Below are positions 61,882 to 64,000 of a stretch of 64,000 nucleotides of DNA, piece after piece. A program made the translations under genes and the position numbers. Within the stretch, counting starts at the first letter, position 1. Each line of letters opens with the position of its first letter. The stretch is from Methylophilus sp. 5 (lineage in GTDB: Bacteria; Pseudomonadota; Gammaproteobacteria; Burkholderiales; Methylophilaceae), in NCBI RefSeq assembly GCF_000515275.1, contig NZ_KI911560.1:2542001-2606000 (forward strand), in the 5' to 3' direction. The notes under the pieces are model-generated. The model was not told the origin of the DNA. It searched no databases and saw only the letters and a program-made list of their open reading frames with translations.

Positions 61882-63300
61882 TCAAATGCCTTCGTGGGCT
61901 GCAATTGCGGCAGCGATCGCTGCGGCCATTAACTCTTTAGGTAGTCCGACATCATATTCTGTCAGCTCCGGGTGTTGCTCTACAAAGCTGGTGTTGAAGT
62001 CAGCGGCCCTAAAATCAGGGTGTAGCATGATTTGCTGGTAGTAAGGAATCGTTGTTTTGACGCCATAAACCACCATATCGTTGAGTGCGCGGCGACCACG
62101 TTCAATCACGCCTTCCCAGTCCAGTGCCCAAACGGTGAGTTTGGCACACATAGAGTCATAGTAGGGCGGAATCACATAGCCACTGTAAATGGCCGCGTCC
62201 ATACGCACGCCAGGGCCACCCGGTGCATAGTAGCGGGTAATTTTACCAAAGCTCGGCAGAAAATCTTTTTGTGGATCTTCAGCGTTAATGCGGTACTCCA
62301 TGGCAAAGCCACGGAAGGCAATTTCGCTTTGCTTGTACTGTAATGGCAAACCAGCTGCAACCCGGATCTGCTGTTGAACAATATCAACGCCGGTAATGGT
62401 TTCGGTCACGGTATGCTCCACCTGTAAGCGGGTGTTCATTTCCATGAAGTAAAAATTGTTGTCAGAATCGAGCAAAAACTCCACAGTGCCGGCGTTTTCA
62501 TAACCAACGGCTTTGGCCGCTTTGACGCCCAGGCTGCCAATATAGTCACGCTGCGCTTGTGACAGTTGTGGCGACGGCGCGATTTCAATCAGCTTCTGGT
62601 TGCGGCGCTGGATAGAACAGTCGCGCTCAAACAGATGGATGACATTGCCGTGTGCGTCAGCCAATATCTGTACTTCGATATGGCGCGGATGTACTACGCA
62701 CTTTTCCAAAAAGACTTCTGGCTTGCCAAATGCTTTGCTGGCTTCTGAAATCACGCGGTCATAGTTGCTTAACAGCTCTTTCTCGCTATCGCAACGGCGA
62801 ATGCCACGGCCACCGCCACCGTTAGTGGCTTTTAGCATGACCGGGTAGCCAATTTTACCAGCCAGTACCACGGCGGCTTCGAGGGATTCCAGGTTGCCAT
62901 CACTGCCAGGCACACAAGGGATACCGGCATTGATCATGGCGTTACGTGCCTGAATCTTGTCCCCCATCTGGCGAATGACGTCGGCTTCAGGGCCAATAAA
63001 TTTAATACCACGACGGGCGCACACTTCGGCCAGTTCAGGATTCTCAGACAGGAAACCATAGCCAGGATGCAGCGCATCGCAGCCCGCAGCCACGGCGATG
63101 TTCACGATATTATGCGCATTCAGGTAGCCTGCTACCGGGTCTGAGCCAATGTTATAGGCTTCGTCAGCCTTTTTGACATGCAAGGCATGACGGTCAGCAT
63201 CCGCGTAAATGGCCACCGATTTGATGCCCATTTCCGAACAGGCGCGCACAATGCGTACCGCAATTTCACCGCGATTCGCGACTAAAATTTTCTTAAACAC
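61882..63300 (-). CDS. pycA: Pyruvate carboxylase subunit A (biotin carboxylase)
   Basis: 472 residues. An N-terminal biotin carboxylase domain starts KKILVANRGEIAVRIVRAC. The ATP-grasp has LKATNGGGGRGIRRC, and MEMNTRLQVEHTVTE carries catalytic residues. It carboxylates biotin on PycB using bicarbonate and ATP. Gene order pycA-pycB with a 39-bp gap. An accC with accB would be the alternative, but the pycB neighbour decides the reading. Confidence 0.92.
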   Translation of the reverse strand: MFKKILVANRGEIAVRIVRACSEMGIKSVAIYADADRHALHVKKADEAYNIGSDPVAGYLNAHNIVNIAVAAGCDALHPGYGFLSENPELAEVCARRGIKFIGPEADVIRQMGDKIQARNAMINAGIPCVPGSDGNLESLEAAVVLAGKIGYPVMLKATNGGGGRGIRRCDSEKELLSNYDRVISEASKAFGKPEVFLEKCVVHPRHIEVQILADAHGNVIHLFERDCSIQRRNQKLIEIAPSPQLSQAQRDYIGSLGVKAAKAVGYENAGTVEFLLDSDNNFYFMEMNTRLQVEHTVTETITGVDIVQQQIRVAAGLPLQYKQSEIAFRGFAMEYRINAEDPQKDFLPSFGKITRYYAPGGPGVRMDAAIYSGYVIPPYYDSMCAKLTVWALDWEGVIERGRRALNDMVVYGVKTTIPYYQQIMLHPDFRAADFNTSFVEQHPELTEYDVGLPKELMAAAIAAAIAAHEGI

Positions 63301-63501
63301 ACATTACCCTTAAAGCAAGAAAAAAGGACAGAGTCTTTTAGTAACTCAACCGTTTATTAATTAGCAACTACTTGTATTTAAAACGCTTTGAGTAGAGTTG
63401 GTTGTGGTTTTGCAGTCATGAGGCCGTCTGAACGGATGGCCGATTATGCAAACCGGCACCATGAGCGCGCGCATGAAAAGAGCGCCGCGTGATGCGACAT
63501 C

Positions 63502-63507
63502 ATTATA
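63502..63507 (-). promoter_or_regulatory. Possible -10 element of the pycAB operon
   Basis: TATAAT on the minus strand, about 195 bp before the pycA start. The -35 region is unclear. It lies within the gene-free stretch 63301-63634, which otherwise holds only the yceD promoter on the opposite strand. Confidence 0.35.
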
Positions 63508-63569
63508 ACAACAAACCGTGGTCTTAAAAAGTAGGACGTCATTTAGGCAAGCGCTTCGCGCGCGCCGGG

Positions 63570-63598
63570 TCGTCAAGATTGGCCGAGTTTGCTATAGT
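63570..63598 (+). promoter_or_regulatory. Probable promoter of yceD
   Basis: TCGTCA (63570-63575) and TATAGT (63593-63598) with a 17-bp spacer, about 30 bp before the yceD start codon. Confidence 0.5.
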
Positions 63599-63634
63599 GT
63601 GAGGCTTGTTTATATATTAGAGTTTTAGTTGGTT

Positions 63635-64000
63635 ATGACGCGATTTGATGAGCTGGCCCAGCAGCAAAAAAAGACTGAAGGTGAGTTGACGTTATCGTCG
63701 TTGCCGCGCTTGCAAGAGGCATTGCATGCGCTGGGTGTGACCGATGCTGCGGCGCTGGCTGCATTACGTGTACGTTATCAATTGCAAGGGTTGCCGCCAC
63801 GCTTTTTTAGTGAGACTGCTTTGCCTATGTTGGCGTTAAATGTGCAATCAGCGTTGCCGTTGGTGTGCCAGCGCTGCTTTGCGCCGTTGCCGCAAGCGCT
63901 TGATTTGCAGTTTGAGTTCGCGTTGAGTAATGAGCCGCCCGAGGCGTTGCTAGAGGATGAACATGTCGATTGGCTGGAAGAGGGCAGCGAAACGACGGTT
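63635..64000 (+). CDS. yceD: YceD/DUF177 family protein, 3' end outside window
   Basis: ATG 63635 opens a frame that runs to the window edge (122 codons, no stop). The N-terminal TRFDELAQQQKKTEGELTLS and the signature LVCQRCFAPLP followed by EHVDWLEE match YceD/DUF177, the gene usually in front of rpmF (ribosomal protein L32) and plsX. The protein affects 23S rRNA accumulation. Translated by eye because no stop lies within the window. Confidence 0.85.
   Translation, partial: MTRFDELAQQQKKTEGELTLSSLPRLQEALHALGVTDAAALAALRVRYQLQGLPPRFFSETALPMLALNVQSALPLVCQRCFAPLPQALDLQFEFALSNEPPEALLEDEHVDWLEEGSETTV

Overview
The window reads as a stretch of chromosome from a betaproteobacterial methylotroph, most likely a member of the Methylophilaceae. 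The inference rests on a tetrahydromethanopterin/methylofuran-type cofactor block (archaeal-like flavoprotein, dihydropteroate-synthase-like protein, DUF447 protein and MfnB) in one operon behind hisZ-purA. Supporting signs are a two-subunit pyruvate carboxylase, a PEP-CTERM protein and a betaproteobacterial gene order. There are no rRNA or tRNA genes and no CRISPR array. One structural RNA, the 4.5S SRP RNA (ffs), lies upstream of dnaX.

Layout. 1-8.3 kb: small membrane and lipoproteins, bamD facing rluD-pgeF, a HAD phosphatase, a ZIP metal transporter and rimO. 8.4-16.2 kb: gltX, then hfq-hflX-hflK-hflC-DUF2065, hisZ and purA. 16.3-19.6 kb: the four-gene C1-cofactor block. 19.7-29.3 kb: an OmpA-family porin with a clear promoter, mtaD-ubiG-gph, a large EAL-CBS-GGDEF protein, and recR-ybaB-dnaX with ffs. 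29.5-33.3 kb: a diguanylate cyclase and a NarL-type two-component pair. 33.4-43.1 kb: a glycogen/maltodextrin locus (pgi, glgB, glgC, GH57, malQ, ROK glucokinase; glgA and a phosphorylase are not here). 43.1-50.2 kb: queG, tsaE, an amidase, a Suv3-like helicase in reverse orientation, and mutL. 50.4-54.1 kb: seven gene cassettes separated by seven attC sites with no integrase gene in the window (a CALIN), ending in a truncated cassette. 54.4-57.7 kb: a type II toxin-antitoxin pair, a SnoaL-like protein divergent from an HxlR regulator with a palindromic operator, a PEP-CTERM protein and an RsmI-like methyltransferase. 57.8-64 kb: a DUF4139 protein, maf, pycB, pycA and the start of yceD.

How the parts relate. 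The conserved tsaE-amiB-mutL-(miaA)-hfq-hflX-hflKC-yjeT-purA superoperon known from Enterobacteria is present but split into two blocks about 30 kb apart. The reversed helicase gene between the amidase and mutL is bordered on both sides by palindromic repeat elements (531 bp and 145 bp). The cassette array begins where miaA often follows mutL. The 44-55 kb interval is therefore the plastic part of an otherwise housekeeping region. The cassette array is the most likely place for undescribed functions: all seven cassette products are unrecognised or only weakly recognised, and four of them take their stop codon from the attC site itself.
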